Shown here piece after piece: positions 27,221 to 40,643 of a stretch of DNA of 64,000 nt (position 1 is the stretch's first letter; each line of letters begins with the position of its first letter). The notes beneath the pieces were generated by a model. The model was not told the DNA's origin. It did not search any database and saw only the letters and a list, made by a program, of their open reading frames with translations. Source of the stretch: Thunnus maccoyii (Eukaryota; Chordata; Actinopteri; Scombriformes; Scombridae); contig NC_056534.1 of the NCBI RefSeq assembly GCF_910596095.1, positions 37,185,588-37,249,587 on the forward strand, written 5' to 3'. Both the position numbers and the translations under genes were made by a program.

Positions 27221-28298
27221 GCAGTCATATCACGGCCATAACAAAGACAACACGTGTTAAGTACTGTAGGTCCGTGTGTGTACAGCAATCATACACAACC
27301 TCAAAAACAAGGGGTTGAATCTCATGTCACAGTTTTATTTAATTGAGACTTGATTTAGACTTTGATAATATGTAAATAAATAAGGTCACTTAATATTTAT
27401 ACTTCTGCAAAGTTGATGTGGTTTAATTTAAAATGACCAGTTATTTCTGTTAGGAAGCGCTTTGCTTTAAAAAAATGTGTATTATGAGATAATAGCTGCA
27501 AATGTATATAATTTAGTGTAATTCATGTAATATAAAACTATTAAACTATAACATCTGTTAATGACTGTTATTAAATTATAGATGTAAATATATATTATTA
27601 TACACTATATATTACATTATTGTTCATGATTGACTGATATTGCCTAAATCATGTTTTTTAAGTGGAATACATCATCTTAAGGCCTTTATGCATTGCACGA
27701 CTGTCTGAGATTAAAGTTAATAATTATGAGTGGAACAATGTAAAATCTTTAATCATTAATCCAAAACAGAGGGCCTAGATCACACTGTGAGAAAGATCCA
27801 CTGATGACTGATTTGGAGCTTTGGCGACAGCTTGAGGCAAAAATGTCAGAAATTTAAGACCAAATTCCCACAGTGTGACTGCTGCTACGACCCAAGTCTA
27901 CAAACAAACCAATCAGAATACGACATGAAATGACACAAAATAAACCGGCCAGCGTGACATTTCATTAAGTATAGTTTTTTGAATAAGGTTTAGGGGGAAA
28001 ACACACTTGTTCTTCTTAATCTTCTTAATAATCACACAAAAACAAAACAATGGAGGTGAAGCAAAAAAGAAATTTTGTGTCTTTGCTGCATTTTCAAAAC
28101 ACAGATGGATGACGCATTAACGACTTTTTCTATTTACATGTTAGAGCGATGATTCACCATGCAGTCAGCGCACAATCTGAAATGCCTCACACTGATATCA
28201 TGCAGTCTGACACAGATTATGACCAAGATTTTATAGGCGTCTCGCATCATGTGACGTGCAATAAACCATCGTTGTTGTCACACAGTCTTCAGGCGCTT

Positions 28299-28590
28299 TT
28301 AAAGGACCAATGTGTAGGATTTAGTGCCATCTAGTGGTGAAGTTACAGATTGCAACCAACTGAATAGCCCTTCTCTCCAACCCTTCCAAGCGCGGAGGAG
28401 AACCTACGGCGGCCAGTGTTTGGTTTGTCCATTCTGGGCCTCCTTAGAAACATGGCACTGTAACATGGCGGACTCCGTGGAAGATAAAAGGCTCATTCTA
28501 AGGTAACGAAAACACAACGATTCTTATTTTCAAGTGATTATACACTAATTAAAACATAGATGCTGCTAAATTCTTCACACTACACCTTAA
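28299..28590. mobile_element. TTAA-flanked MITE (family B)
   Basis: TTAA at 28299-28302 precedes AGGACCAATGTGTAGGATTT. The far end, 'attcttcacactacacc' then TTAA (28587-28590), is an imperfect inverted copy. The interior contains 'gccatctagtggtgaagtt', 'aacatggcggactccgtgg' and 'ctcattctaaggtaacgaa', words I know from a very common percomorph repeat. No coding potential. At about 290 bp it is likely a non-autonomous DNA element. Confidence 0.75.
28322..28340 (-). promoter_or_regulatory. CTCF-like motif inside MITE B
   Basis: The minus strand reads TCACCACTAGATGGCACTA, with one mismatch to the 19-bp CTCF consensus. Because the element is repeated, it could have spread this motif through the genome. 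Confidence 0.45.
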
Positions 28591-31373
28591 ACGTATCTTG
28601 TGATTGGCCACTGAATGCATATACTGTAACCACCAGTTGTATATAAATGCTACCCTGTATTGCTTATATTTTGCTTCTTTTGCCCTACTCCTTCCTTCAT
28701 ATGACCTGATGCACCCAACGTAATAACCTGTACAACTGTAGTGTTTCTCTCTTGTCTCTATGGTAGTTGAGAAGGACTAATACCTAACCCAGTGACCACT
28801 GGCCCGCAGGTTACAAATGTACATGAAGATATTTGTGTGTCCGTATGTTTGTTTGCATTGTGCGTCTGACTGTACGTGTGCTGATTGTAGCCTCTGTGTG
28901 GCAGCATTAGCGTGGCTGAGTGTTGAGCTGTCAGTAAACCCTCTGCTGGAGTGTGATGATGATAGCAATGTCGCTGTGGCAGGTGCGGTCCTGCATGCCA
29001 TGCAGGTGATGTCTCTCATGCTCACTTAGCTAATGACTCCAATTAAAGTAATTAAGAGCTGGCACAGTGAAACCTGCTCACCCGCCCACTGCCAGCCCAT
29101 CCATTCCCCTTCCTCTTCATCCAACACACATCAGCGCCCGCCACGTACCACTACATGCCATCATCCGTTGCGCTACTTCTGCTGTCCTGCCTCCTCTTCA
29201 TCTTTCTCTCATGGGCACCTCACCCTGGCCTTCATTCCACCACCATCCTGTGCCTCTGCTCCTGCTGAGGCCTTTAAAAGAAACATGAAGCCTAAAATCA
29301 GCTAAACGCTCCACTTCAGAAGCACTTAAGAGACCCTCAGCTCAACTTATTGTCACAGAGACAGCCACGGAAGCGAAAGAGCGAAGGCCGGGTCCGACAG
29401 GAGAAAGAGGGGAGTTAGAGAGGGAGAGGGGATGCAAGCCAGGTCCTAACGAGGGGAGAGATAATTGTTTTGTTTTGTTAGGGGCCCTTCTTCTGTGTGG
29501 AGGGAGTTGAAATGACATGCCACACATGGTTTTTGGATGAAGTGGGCAACGGGAGGGGCGGAGGGATGCAGGCTTGATGCAAGAGTGGTGAAAGTGTAAA
29601 GGAGGGGGGGGGGGGGGGGGGGGGCTGCAGCGCAGAATAGGCGGTCATACGTAGCACAGCAAAAAAGGTTCCAAAAATCTGCAACCACCACACAACACTG
29701 GAATCTGCTAAGTGGTTTTTACACTGACAGATTCTCAAGCTCCCATGAAACATTGATTATGATCACGCACATTGTTGTCTTCCATTCACAGGACTTCAAG
29801 AACATTTCAATGTCAAAATACACATTAATCACAGAGTAGTTCAATATCACAGTCCACAAATTCCAACAGTGGGAAAGACCACATCGGGCCAAGCTGGAGA
29901 CACAACTTTGGCTACCGGGCCTGGTCAGATTTATCAAAATTTATGAAACGGCAAACATATGAATCTCTAGTGTCTTGGTGTTCTTTCAACAGTTGGAATC
30001 CCAGACTGACAGACGATGTGCCTGGATTTGTAACTGGCGTGGCAGCGCAACACTTTTCCAGAATCTCATCACATTTTCTGTGAGAAAAAGACTTTGATAT
30101 GAACCCTGGGTTTACCTTGTTTTCCTCATGTGTTCTCAGCTCATTTCCCTTTCATTTCTCTGTGACATTTGACCAAAAGTGCAGGTGAGAAATGTGATGG
30201 ATTATGTTATAAAACATTAAATATGTGTAAAACTAACCATGAAACCCTTTTGCAGGATCAGCCACATTAATTATCTGATACCTCACATATTGACTCAGTT
30301 AGAGGCATGACTGGTGACATTCAAGACAATTTTTCATGGTGAGTTGAAAGCAGAAGCCTTCTGAAAACCACCATCATCAAAATTACAGCTGAGCACACTT
30401 TGGTAATCTGGCGACTAACAGCATCAAGCAAATTATCCTGGTGGACTGTCTCTTTGAGCCAGGATGGCGAATCAACTCCAGAAGCCTGTCACCACTTCCA
30501 TGAAGATAAATGGTATCATTACACAGTCTCCATCATGCATTAGCTGATCTGGAATCCACTTCCTGTTAAAAAGTGTAAATTGCTATGGACTACACTCTGT
30601 CATCAGATAACAGTGACAGAATGTGTGACAAACATTGCTAACTCATTTTGTTGCAGCGCTCATCAGGATGCTGCAACGGACATTTCATGACAAAACAGTT
30701 TGTTAATTTCCTCATCTTGAATTACTCTCATGAAACTGCTAATAGGATCAATACCAATACAGACACAATTTATCCAACACATTCTGCCAGTGTCATAGAT
30801 ATCTGTCGACAAACAGTCATCCTCGCAGTGGGCAGAGGAGGAAGAGGAGCATGCCAGTGTGTGTGTGTGTGTGTGTGTGTGTGAAGAGAGAGAGAAAGAG
30901 GAAGAGTGATTGAGAGAGAGACAGACATACACATAGGAGGTGGGGGTAGAAAAGGGGGAGTAGTGCGCCAGTGTTCAAGAGAGATAGGCCAAGTGAGAGA
31001 GCGAGGGAGTGTGTGTATGTTTGAGTTTGTGTGGTGGGGTACAGAGGAGGGGTGCAGGTGGCATGGAGCTGGCGCAGGCCTGGCCCACTGTCCCCTGGCA
31101 GTGCCAGGCTCCATCTGTCATCAGCAGGAACATCTGCAGCCCAAGGTGCCCTTGTCACCCAGCGTTAGAGTAACGAGTTTGGCGTTTCCATTAGTCCAGG
31201 GCCCTCGCCTGCCCGGCCGGTGCTAGCCAAAACCATGGCATTTTGGGTGTGAGCTTGTGTGTGTTTGCCTGTGAGTGAGTGTGTGTCTAGATATGAGGCA
31301 GAGGGAGAGAGAGAACGAGGGAGCTAGCTGGGGGTAACTGGATTTGTTTGTCGGTTTGTTGTGCGTCTGTGCA

Positions 31374-31376
<3 letters not shown>

Positions 31377-31408
<32 letters not shown>
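31377..31408. repeat. (GT)16 microsatellite
   Basis: Uninterrupted GT dinucleotides. Confidence 0.95.
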
Positions 31409-31411
<3 letters not shown>

Positions 31412-32702
31412 TAAGAGAAGTGAGCACCACGCCAAAACAACATGGCAGTGCAGAGCGTTGACCCAGCTGGGCTGAGCCGCCATGTCGAGTCATGTCCCCT
31501 CCTGATGTGAGCGTGCCCAGTGCGCTCGCACCGCTGCCAGACCCAATCTCTGGTCCCCTCTCCTCCTCACTCTCTCTCTCTCTCTCACTCTTCCTCTCTC
31601 TCTCGCATCTTCCTGTCTTCCATCTGTCCGCCTCCCTCTTATCTGCCCTCTCTCCCTTACCTCTCCGTGCCCCTTGTAGTTTCCTCCCCCCTGTACGCAG
31701 ACTCCTCTCACACCCTGAGTCTCTACTAACATTCTGCCTCTGAGCGCTACTCACATTTTTATCTTCCTTGTCCCTAAAAAACAGATGGTACTTCTTTCCC
31801 GGCTCCCTCTTTTCATCCCTATCTCTGTGCTCTCCCCCTCCCTCCCTCTTGTCCTGTGTTTCTTTGCATCCAGCCGGCATATCACTGATCCTAACTGGCA
31901 GTCCACCTGTTTATTCTGTCTTTCCCCCCCCCTCCTTCTCTAATTTAAAAACCTGAATCGTTGGGCATTAACGTGGTTTTATTATTATCTATTGCAGGTA
32001 TTACCTTTACATGACATTTTGTTAAGACTTAATGTGCTTTACACAGTTATCAACTCCACTTTGAGGAAGATGACTGCTGTTTGTGTTTGCACCACATGGT
32101 GGCTCTAACGAGCAGCAATCTGTCTTAACATTAATGAACCGAGGTTTGGCTGCAATTGTGTCAATTACCCACAGAATACTAATCAGACAAATATGAGCAC
32201 ATCCGAATGAGATAAGATTGATTATTCTTTTTCCATTTCTGTATTACACGTAGGCGTGCATCATAAATCAGTTTTGACAGCATCTATGAAGCCAGTGTTT
32301 AGCCTAAAGGTCTGAGGGAAATTAGACACCTCTTAATAAAAGCCCCACATTCAGGCCCGGAGCCAGTTGGACTTTCTGAGAGTGTTTGACATGTGAACCT
32401 ACACACTCAAATGCATAATTCTTCATACATTTTTTAAAAAGTCACGCAAAGCTCCGGTTTTGTTGTTTGACACTTCAATCTAGCCACTTCCTGTGAGAGA
32501 GCAGAGGGTTTTTAAGTTATAGTTAAGATTTCTTTTGCTCCCTTTTTTATTCTTGGCTTGTCCTACAAAGGTTTCTTATCCCCCTATCAACACTTAAAAA
32601 GTGTGTAGAGATAGAGTGAGTGAGGCAGAAAAGGAGAGCCATAGTGAGATAAAGAAAAGGGAAGCGACAACTGCTAATCAATAAGATTTCTCCAACCTCT
32701 TT

Positions 32703-32706
<4 letters not shown>

Positions 32707-32738
<32 letters not shown>
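32707..32738. repeat. (CT)16 microsatellite
   Basis: Uninterrupted TC dinucleotides. Confidence 0.95.
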
Positions 32739-32740
<2 letters not shown>

Positions 32741-33239
32741 CCCGAGGCCTGCGGCATTCAAGACGAGCCAAGACGAGCTTGGCATTGTCGAGCACGCCTT
32801 AAAAAGAAACACCTGCGAGGTGGAAGACTTAAAAAACCAGCAGAAAAAAAAAAAATCCTGCTTTTCGCAGCTCTTAAAAATGTTGGCAAATGTTCCATGG
32901 GTTTTCTGGGAACAAAACAGTAAAAAGAAAGAGCTCCCATGCAAGTGAAGACAAAAGGGGATGGTTTTCCATAGAGATGGAGGTGTCATTACACTTGAGA
33001 CGGTTGCCAGATTTGGACTTATCTTACCCCCCCCCCCCCCCCTCTCTCTCTCCCCACCCCCACACTTGTCCTTGTATCTATACTATCTTAGTTTATTATC
33101 AGTGCTTGAGCAGTGTGCGAAAAAAACAAATAATGAATGGTAATATTTAGCTGTTGACAAAATATGTATGTGGCTTCAGTGGGAGATGGGAATGGGGGAA
33201 TGTGCAGAGAGACAAAGATGGAGAAGGCCAGGAAGGGAG

Positions 33240-33241
<2 letters not shown>

Positions 33242-33302
<61 letters not shown>
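33242..33302. repeat. (GA)30 microsatellite
   Basis: About 60 nt of pure GA, one of the longest pure tracts in the window. Confidence 0.97.
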
Positions 33303-33306
<4 letters not shown>

Positions 33307-33807
33307 CTGGAAAGGGGGGTAACTCAAACAGATGGCACTCTTGGCATCCACCTCTCTCTTAAATCTGTTTCTGCTGTTTTTCTCATGTGCACGAGGCTTT
33401 AACCCTGTGGTAACCTGTGTCCCGGCCTGACCCTGAACCTAACTGCTGTATGTAACAAGCCTGCGGTGTGTGTGCTTGTGTGTGTGTCATCTTGTATTCA
33501 TCTCTAGTATGTCTCTGTCTACAAACCAGTTTAATCGGCACCCTATGGAAGCAAGTATCAGCAGTTTCAGTGGACTGTGTCTTACTTGACCTGATAACGA
33601 CGTATTCATGTCGTTACGTCTTCTCACCTGACTCTTATCTCTTAAATGAACTTGGTTTTACCAGAAGATCTCCACTTTATTCAATAGTTCCCCTAAAATT
33701 TATTCTAAATCGAACGGTCCGAATTCTTTTATTTCAGCACGTTTGTCCACAGGAAGAATCAATGATCAATCAAAGTATCGACAGATGGGCATTAATCAAT
33801 AGTGGAA

Positions 33808-34135
33808 TGTAATACAGCTGCAACAATTAGTCAATTAATGAATTAGTCAATCAACAGGAAATTAATCAGCAACTATTTTAATAATTTAAACATTTTTTAG
33901 TCATTTTCTAAAGAAAAATGCCCCCAAAAAATGTTGGTTTCAACTTCTTTAATGTGAGAAACTTTTCTCTGTCATACATGATAGAAAAGTTTGTCAGACA
34001 AAACAAGACATTTGAAGGCATCAGACGGGGCTGTAAGATATTTGAACAGGCATTTTTCACTATTTTCCATTAATTGATCAAGTAAATAACACCAGATTAA
34101 TGACAGATTAATTGATAATAAAAACAATTGTCAGT
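33808..34135. repeat. Dispersed repeat family C copy, inverted
   Basis: It starts 'gctgcaacaattagtcaatt' and ends 'ttgataataaaaacaattgt', the reverse of the copies at 7.7 and 44.1 kb. Non-coding. Confidence 0.6.
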
Positions 34136-35246
34136 GCATTTACTCAAGTACTGATACATGAGGACAATTTTGAGGTACTTTTAATTTGTACTTCACTTGA
34201 ATATTTCCATTTTATGCTTTTTACTTCATTACATCAGAGAGAAATATTCTATTTGACAGCTTTAGTTACTGCTTACTTTTTAGAATAATATTTTACCTGC
34301 AAACATTTAAATGTGATCCACTCTTATAGATTAAACTGTCCAACAGTATATAAAATAGATGCTAGTTACACATTAATGTATCAGTAATGATAATCCAATA
34401 ATATCTTATTATCTATAATAATATAACACTCAGGGACAATTTTTCTGCATTATTAGTACTTAAATTTATAATTCTTTAATTACATTCTGCTAATAATAAT
34501 TTTCCTGAGGTGGTATTTTCAGTGCAGGGTTTTTACTGCTAATGAGTATTTTCATATTGCAGTTCTGCCACTTTTACTTAGGTAAAGGATCTGAATATTT
34601 TCTTCTCTGCATCACTTCATTTACAGCTGCTATAGACCTGATAGATGTGTATATTTTCTCAGCTGTGAATGCAGAAATTTGCCTGCAAGCTGGAGAAATA
34701 TTTTCTTTGCTCATGTCAACATATTTGAGGTAAAAAAGAAAAACCTTTAGGCAGAACATGAAACACAACAATGAAGCACTGTAGCTCATGATTGATAGGA
34801 AGAATATTCTAGTGTGGTTGAAGCACCTGGGGTGTCGACTGTGTATTTAGGCCACATCCGTCTCCCAGTGAGTGGAAACATTCATGTGCTGACTCCCGTA
34901 CATGCTCCCATAGACAGACTATAGATTTCACTGAATGCACATCACTTATATGTGGGGTGCCGCGGTGGTGTGAGTTCATTTGCATAATCTCCCATTTAAA
35001 GAGGGATGTGCTGGAAGCCGGTGGGGGGTTGATGGTGAGGGCTGGGGTGGGGAGGTGGGAGGGTGTACAAAGTGCCCATTGTGCAGTCCCAGGATAGGGA
35101 AAATGCCCTGTAGGGCCTGGTCTCTGTGTGTGTGTGTGTGTGTGTGTTTGTGAATGTTTGTCTGTGTGTGGGAGCCACACCTGTCAGGAGAGCCTGAGGG
35201 AAGCAATGAGACCACTATAATGAGTGTGTACATGACTATATATGTG

Positions 35247-35281
<35 letters not shown>
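35247..35281. repeat. (GT)n microsatellite
   Basis: Imperfect at its start, then pure GT. Confidence 0.9.
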
Positions 35282-35282
<1 letters not shown>

Positions 35283-38021
35283 TGTATGAAGCAGATAGTC
35301 GAAGGGATTTCATTAAGACAGACAAGAGCATTAAAATCTTTGGGCCATATCAATCTTTTATGTCCTAATTGTTTCCCTTTATTAACTTGGCTTGTTATCA
35401 CACCATTTTCTCTCTTTCTCTCTCTTTTTCAAACACATACACACACACACACACACATGCACATGCACACGCACACATACGGTTACACATACTCCCACTC
35501 ACTTTCTCCCACACTCAGCAGTAACCACACTTAGGAGCAGCAGCAGCATGATTTGATTACTTCTCTTCATCATGCCAAATCATAATCTACGCAAGACGCA
35601 GCAGGCCGATAGGATCAGACTGGAGAAATAATGGTAAAATCAGATTTTTTCAGGGGGGGGGGGGGGTTTCGAGGAAAAGAGTCCAGAAGTGCTGAAATAG
35701 CTGGTGGCTGTGTCTCTAATGGTAAAAACGTAATGCTCAGCAATCTGCTTAATATCCCCGCCGCACTCATTAGATTAGTGAACATTAAGGAGATTGGAAG
35801 ATTTGCACTCTATTGTTTTACTATGGCAACATAGGGGCACAGAGGCTATACTGCTAATGACGAGGAACAAGAGGTACGAGGGGGGGGGGTTAAAGAGATA
35901 AGGAGGTTACTGAAAGCTAAAGCTGGTGTCATTTTAGGTATGGAGGTTGTGTGAGGACTGATGCAGGTGAATGCAAACTATTCATAAGCAGATTCTCAAA
36001 TATGAATCTGTTCACACACTCTCAAAAACAAAGTGAGAAACATTTCTGGACCCCCAACAAGATCACAAAGATCATTGTACAATTATATTCTTTCTTTATC
36101 TGTATGGGAAACAGTAGCAGCCTGAAGTTGTCCCCCTATTAATGACTAATTCCTCGGCTGGTTTGGCTCAGGGCAAGACAGAAAGCAGTGTGTGACCACC
36201 ACCAGTAAAAGCAGCGCCGTGCTGGGATTCAGGAACGTTATCGGAGCTCAAAGTCCTAATTCCACACTGGGAATTCTGCCATCAGTAACATAATAAGTCC
36301 ACTTTGGCTGTGAGGGAGAGGGAGAGGGAGAGAGAAAGGTTTTTTTTTTTTGCTCTGGAGTTTTTTGCTTTTGGCTCCTTCGGCGGTAAAGTTCCTCAGG
36401 CGAGCGTAAACAGATCAACAAAAAAACAGCTATTTTATTTTGCAGGCTCCCAGCAGTTGCACAAGCTAATAAGAATAACTATTAAACTCATGCTCTGAGT
36501 CCCAGGGAGGGATTTTTTTTTGGAGAGAAGGCAAATTATATGACCTGAGCTCTGTAGGGTGTTTTATACTGCTGGGGTGAACCAAAGCTGAACACAGATT
36601 AGTACCACACATATTCTCTGAAAATGCAGAACCTGTCAGAGGCTTATTTCCCAAAGCTTCCACAATCCTCTGTTCACTCTTATAGGCCTGATCTATTCTC
36701 GTGTCTCACGCAAAAACACAGAATCTGTCTAATTTTAGGAAAGTTTGAAATTACATATATAATTTTGTCATGAGGGACTAAAGGGGGGACTGAAGCAAAC
36801 TTTGGCAAAGCCCATGATGATCCACATTCCTGCTAGCTTGGAAAGGTCACACAAACTTCGAAAGAGCACACGAGGGACAGTAAGCTCAATGGACAGAGAA
36901 CAGATGGCACCAAGTCGGAGGAAAACACAAGATTATAAAAGCATTTACTTACATTTTAATGAAGGTACATTGCTTTTATTCCCTTAATATTTCAAAAATG
37001 ATTTTGAAACTCTCTGGTGGGCTCTTTCCTGCAGTGATTGTTTCTCTGGCATGAGCAGAATGATATCTTGCTCTCATACAACATTTAATTGCTTTACAAT
37101 TGGAACTGAAGTTATTCTTTTGATGTTTGGTATAAACCAAGATTTTTATTGTCTCATGAAAAACAACGACAGAGCGATAGAGCCTCTCGTGAAGCAGAAT
37201 TTAACCAAAGATCTCTGTGTGCATTTACTTATATGACACTATAAATAACATCTATTTAAATAGTGTGTGTCAGTATATACAGGCACCTATTTGAAAAAAA
37301 TGTGTCGCCACAATAAACCAATTCAATGTACAATGTCTGCAGATTGTGTTGATAAAACATGACAGTAACATCATATATAAACCACTAGAGGCCACTAGAG
37401 GCCCTGTCCGGGGCAAGCAGAGCACAATTAGCCTGTCTTCACCAGGTCTTTATGAAGTTTTTCATTTTCCAAAAAAGGTTTAATTAATAGTAATTTCTTC
37501 TTATTTGTCATGTCATAATGCTTGTTTATGAGAATTGGACAAAGCAACAACTTTCTCACTTCTATTACAGAAAAAAAAAAGGAAATCATAGAGGCAACTG
37601 TTAGATTTAACACAATTTAGAAGACGGCTCTGTTTAATCAGCCTAAATTCAGATCCGTACTTTGTCTATGTGAGGACAGATTAAGCCAAAATTAAAGACA
37701 TGCTGCAGTTACTCACAGCTCCCATTCACTTCACAGAGGAGACCGATGTGCCCTGAAGTGTGTGGTGACTAACTCAGACCTCAAATTGTTGTTTCACTTT
37801 GGGCAAATACAACTCTGAGGTCAAGGAACCACTTGACTATCATGAAAAGAACAAGAATTATGCTGTCTAACCCTGTCACATATTGCTTTTACACCAAACA
37901 CACACACACACACAGACCGTCAGAGGAATATCGCCCGGGTGATGTGGCTCTGACCTTACTCATTTATTGATTGTGTATATTGCTGATTAGGTTATTTCTG
38001 CACTGTTAATTACTTTAGAGT

Positions 38022-38022
<1 letters not shown>

Positions 38023-38057
<35 letters not shown>
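38023..38057. repeat. (CA)17 microsatellite
   Basis: Uninterrupted CA dinucleotides. Confidence 0.95.
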
Positions 38058-38060
<3 letters not shown>

Positions 38061-39228
38061 CACAGAATATTAGCAGAGACAAAGACAGATGCCGATATGA
38101 AAACATTAACCATCAGTAGAAATCTAGAGCCAATTTTAAAGTTAGCTCTTGGATTTGAGCCTCCCCGGGGTAAGTTTAACCAAAAAAATACACAGAATGT
38201 ACTTGCAGAAAATGCATGTATGCTGTTTATTCTCAGCCAGTTCTTTTGTTGTTGAGTTTATTAATCAATAATATGTCAAAGCCAACAACATGTTATGTTA
38301 TGTTTTTATTTTATGTTCACACATTTACACATTTACTTACACAAACTGTAAGATTTAATGCAAAGTTTCAGTCAGCAGCATTTCATTTGATCAGTTATCA
38401 TTTTAATATGTTTTCCAATTTATACCCCAAACATCAATAGATTAGAATTGAGTATAATCGAGTGCTTCGGAGTGTGTGCATGTGTGTGTGTGTTGGGGGG
38501 ATATAGTGAACTGTAAGCATGAGTTGGCGGGCAAAATTGAACTCTGTCGCTGGCGTTGCCGCTGTCCTGGGTTTCCTACCAGTGTCTAAGCATTTAGCCG
38601 AGGTTGGCACAAGATGTCATCGCACACACACACACACACAAACACACACATGTGCACGCACACACACACACATACACAATTGTATGCTTTATAAGGTGCC
38701 CACCGATGTCATGGCAACCCCATATCCTCAGCAAGAGGGAAGATGCTGTGCCAAAAAAATGCCATGGTAACTTTTTTTTTTTTTTGAAAGCCACGTTGCC
38801 CAGAAACCTTTGAAGCTTATTAAGTGAAACCAGTAGGGAGACAAATGGACAGGGAGGGAGAGAGAGAGAGAGAGAGAGAGGGAGCAAGAGAGTGAGAGTG
38901 AGAGAGAGAGAGAGAGAGGGATGGGAGTGCGTCCTGTTTCAGGGCCAAAGTGGGTCTTTGTTTTAGGGAAGGGAACATTGTGAACCTGCAGTGAGGAGGG
39001 GTAGCTAGCTCACTAATGGTGCCTTCAATGATTTTTGCTCTAGAGATGACAACAGCACCTTAACATATCATTATCATGCGTGATGGTGCTCTGAGTTCTG
39101 TTTATCAGAAAAGGTTCACGTTCAGGATGAGTTAACACTTTCCCATGTACTTTCGGAGGTTGCACCAGTCTGCTAGCTGGCATTGGCAAGATGTGGCTAA
39201 TGGGCAATATTTGATTAAGTGTTGTGAG

Positions 39229-39230
<2 letters not shown>

Positions 39231-39265
<35 letters not shown>
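39231..39265. repeat. (GT)17 microsatellite
   Basis: Uninterrupted GT dinucleotides. Confidence 0.95.
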
Positions 39266-39269
<4 letters not shown>

Positions 39270-40219
39270 CGTGAGAGAGATGCCCAATATCTGCCTTTTT
39301 TTTAAGTGTGTTTCTGCATATTTGTGTGACAGCATGTTTATTCATATTCGTGTACCTGTAAGCAGAGTTTGCATGCCTCCGTGCGTTCATGTATGTCTTT
39401 TTTTCTTTGTGCATGTGTGCACAGGTGTGTTTACATGTGCGTGTGTGTGTGCGTGTGCCCTCGCTGTGTAATTAAATCAGTCCATTTCTCCTTGAGTTAG
39501 CTTGCGGCGCCAGCGGTGCTGCCCAGTGAGACAGTGTCAGGGTCTGCCAGTTTCATTAGCCCTGATGGATGACCTCATGACAAGCATTACACTCACCTAC
39601 ACTTCAAAGAGAACACACACCAACTTCGGATGAGTGGAAAAGTGAATGTGTGTGTGTGTGTGTGTACATGCTGGCGTATGTGCCAGGAGGGACAACAGCA
39701 GGAGTATTTCATTTCATGGCCCCGTGGCCTTCTGAAACAACTAAATGTGTGTTTGCATGTGTGTATTTCAGTTTTGTAATTATGTACACATGTGAACAGC
39801 CGGCAATTACTTTTTCATGTTTTTAATCATATGTCTAAGTATGAGAGTGTGAGTACAGTGTGCAAAGCACCATTGTGAGCTGGGTGTTGTCCCACTTGCA
39901 CTGTGTGTATGTGTGTGTGATAGCATTGCTTTGCGCATGTCTGTGTGTACTGTGTACACTGTGCACCAGGGGCAGGGCTCGGCGCTTAGTTAGGATTTTT
40001 GGTGGCGATTTCCATATTGCCTGGGGTCATGTGGGCACGGTGCCCACTCCTGGTGCTGTGGGTGCCCGCTGAGGCGTGGGGAGATTAAAGCAGGCGCACG
40101 GTGCCACAAAGGGGCCTGTCTAGTGCTTTTTAATTCCCCTAAATTAGGGCACGATGCCAAGGCAGCTCCCTGCTATGGCAAACACTCCATAACTGGCACC
40201 ATAACTACTGCTCAGCAAG

Positions 40220-40225
<6 letters not shown>

Positions 40226-40264
<39 letters not shown>
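40226..40264. repeat. (GA)19 microsatellite
   Basis: Uninterrupted AG dinucleotides. Confidence 0.95.
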
Positions 40265-40265
<1 letters not shown>

Positions 40266-40604
40266 GCTGAACACTGGAAGAAAACATTCACTCAGTCTCT
40301 CTTTTTTCACACACTTGGACACACATGCTTGCATACTTGTAATTAGCAGTCTGTAGCCTTTGCTAGTTTGCGGGGGGACTGTCTTGGTGATTCACTATCA
40401 TTCACATCACTTCGGTCCTATTCATTGCGTTCAGTTGCAATGATGTCAGAATCACCAGTGGAATGTGCATGCTGGTGTGTGTTTGTGTGAATGTATTTGT
40501 GTCTGTGTGTGTGTGTGTAAAGCTGCATACCCTAAGGGCAGTGGCACACCACTAAAGAAACAGTAGGTGGACACTTGGTTGGTATTCGTGGTTGTCTTTG
40601 CATA

Positions 40605-40606
<2 letters not shown>

Positions 40607-40642
<36 letters not shown>
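40607..40642. repeat. (GT)18 microsatellite
   Basis: Uninterrupted TG dinucleotides. A similar tract lies about 100 bp upstream, and 'gtggcac/tgc..ctaaag' words follow both, hinting at a local duplication. Confidence 0.9.

Positions 40643-40643
<1 letters not shown>

Larger units (their letters stand above)
24336..28298. other. Intergenic desert, first part
   Basis: No exon could be supported on either strand. Contents include a short GT tract near 25000, a GAT tract at 25628-25663, non-repetitive unassigned blocks at about 25130-25380 and 25820-26050, and a block near 26380-26930 of unknown type. Confidence 0.5.
28591..33807. other. Intergenic desert, second part
   Basis: Nothing coding is supported. 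It holds several GT, CT and GA tracts and a G run near 29606-29624. Non-repetitive GC-richer blocks at about 28990-29060 and 31060-31240 could be regulatory. Open frames here follow the low-complexity tracts. Confidence 0.5.

Noticed and set aside
31287-31880. 197-codon open frame on the minus strand
   Set aside because: It is built from GA and GT/CA low-complexity tracts (runs of Arg-Glu and Thr-His), with no domain and no splice context. Overlapping frames on the other strand are equally long.
32086-32104. CCACATGGTGGCTCT, possible + strand CTCF site
   Set aside because: It has three mismatches within the core and downstream part, too weak to list.
32766-32784. GCCAA and TTGGC half sites facing each other, resembling an NFI site
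   Set aside because: The order is reversed (GCCAA-N7-TTGGC rather than TTGGC-N5-GCCAA), so it is not a canonical NFI palindrome.
37383-37404. Doubled CCACTAGAGG, at first read as CTCF
   Set aside because: One G is missing from the core (AGAGGCC instead of AGRKGGC), so the match fails at the important positions.
38519-38770. 83-codon + strand frame beginning MSWRAKLNS
   Set aside because: The first 30 codons look protein-like, but it runs into a CA repeat and has no donor or family match.
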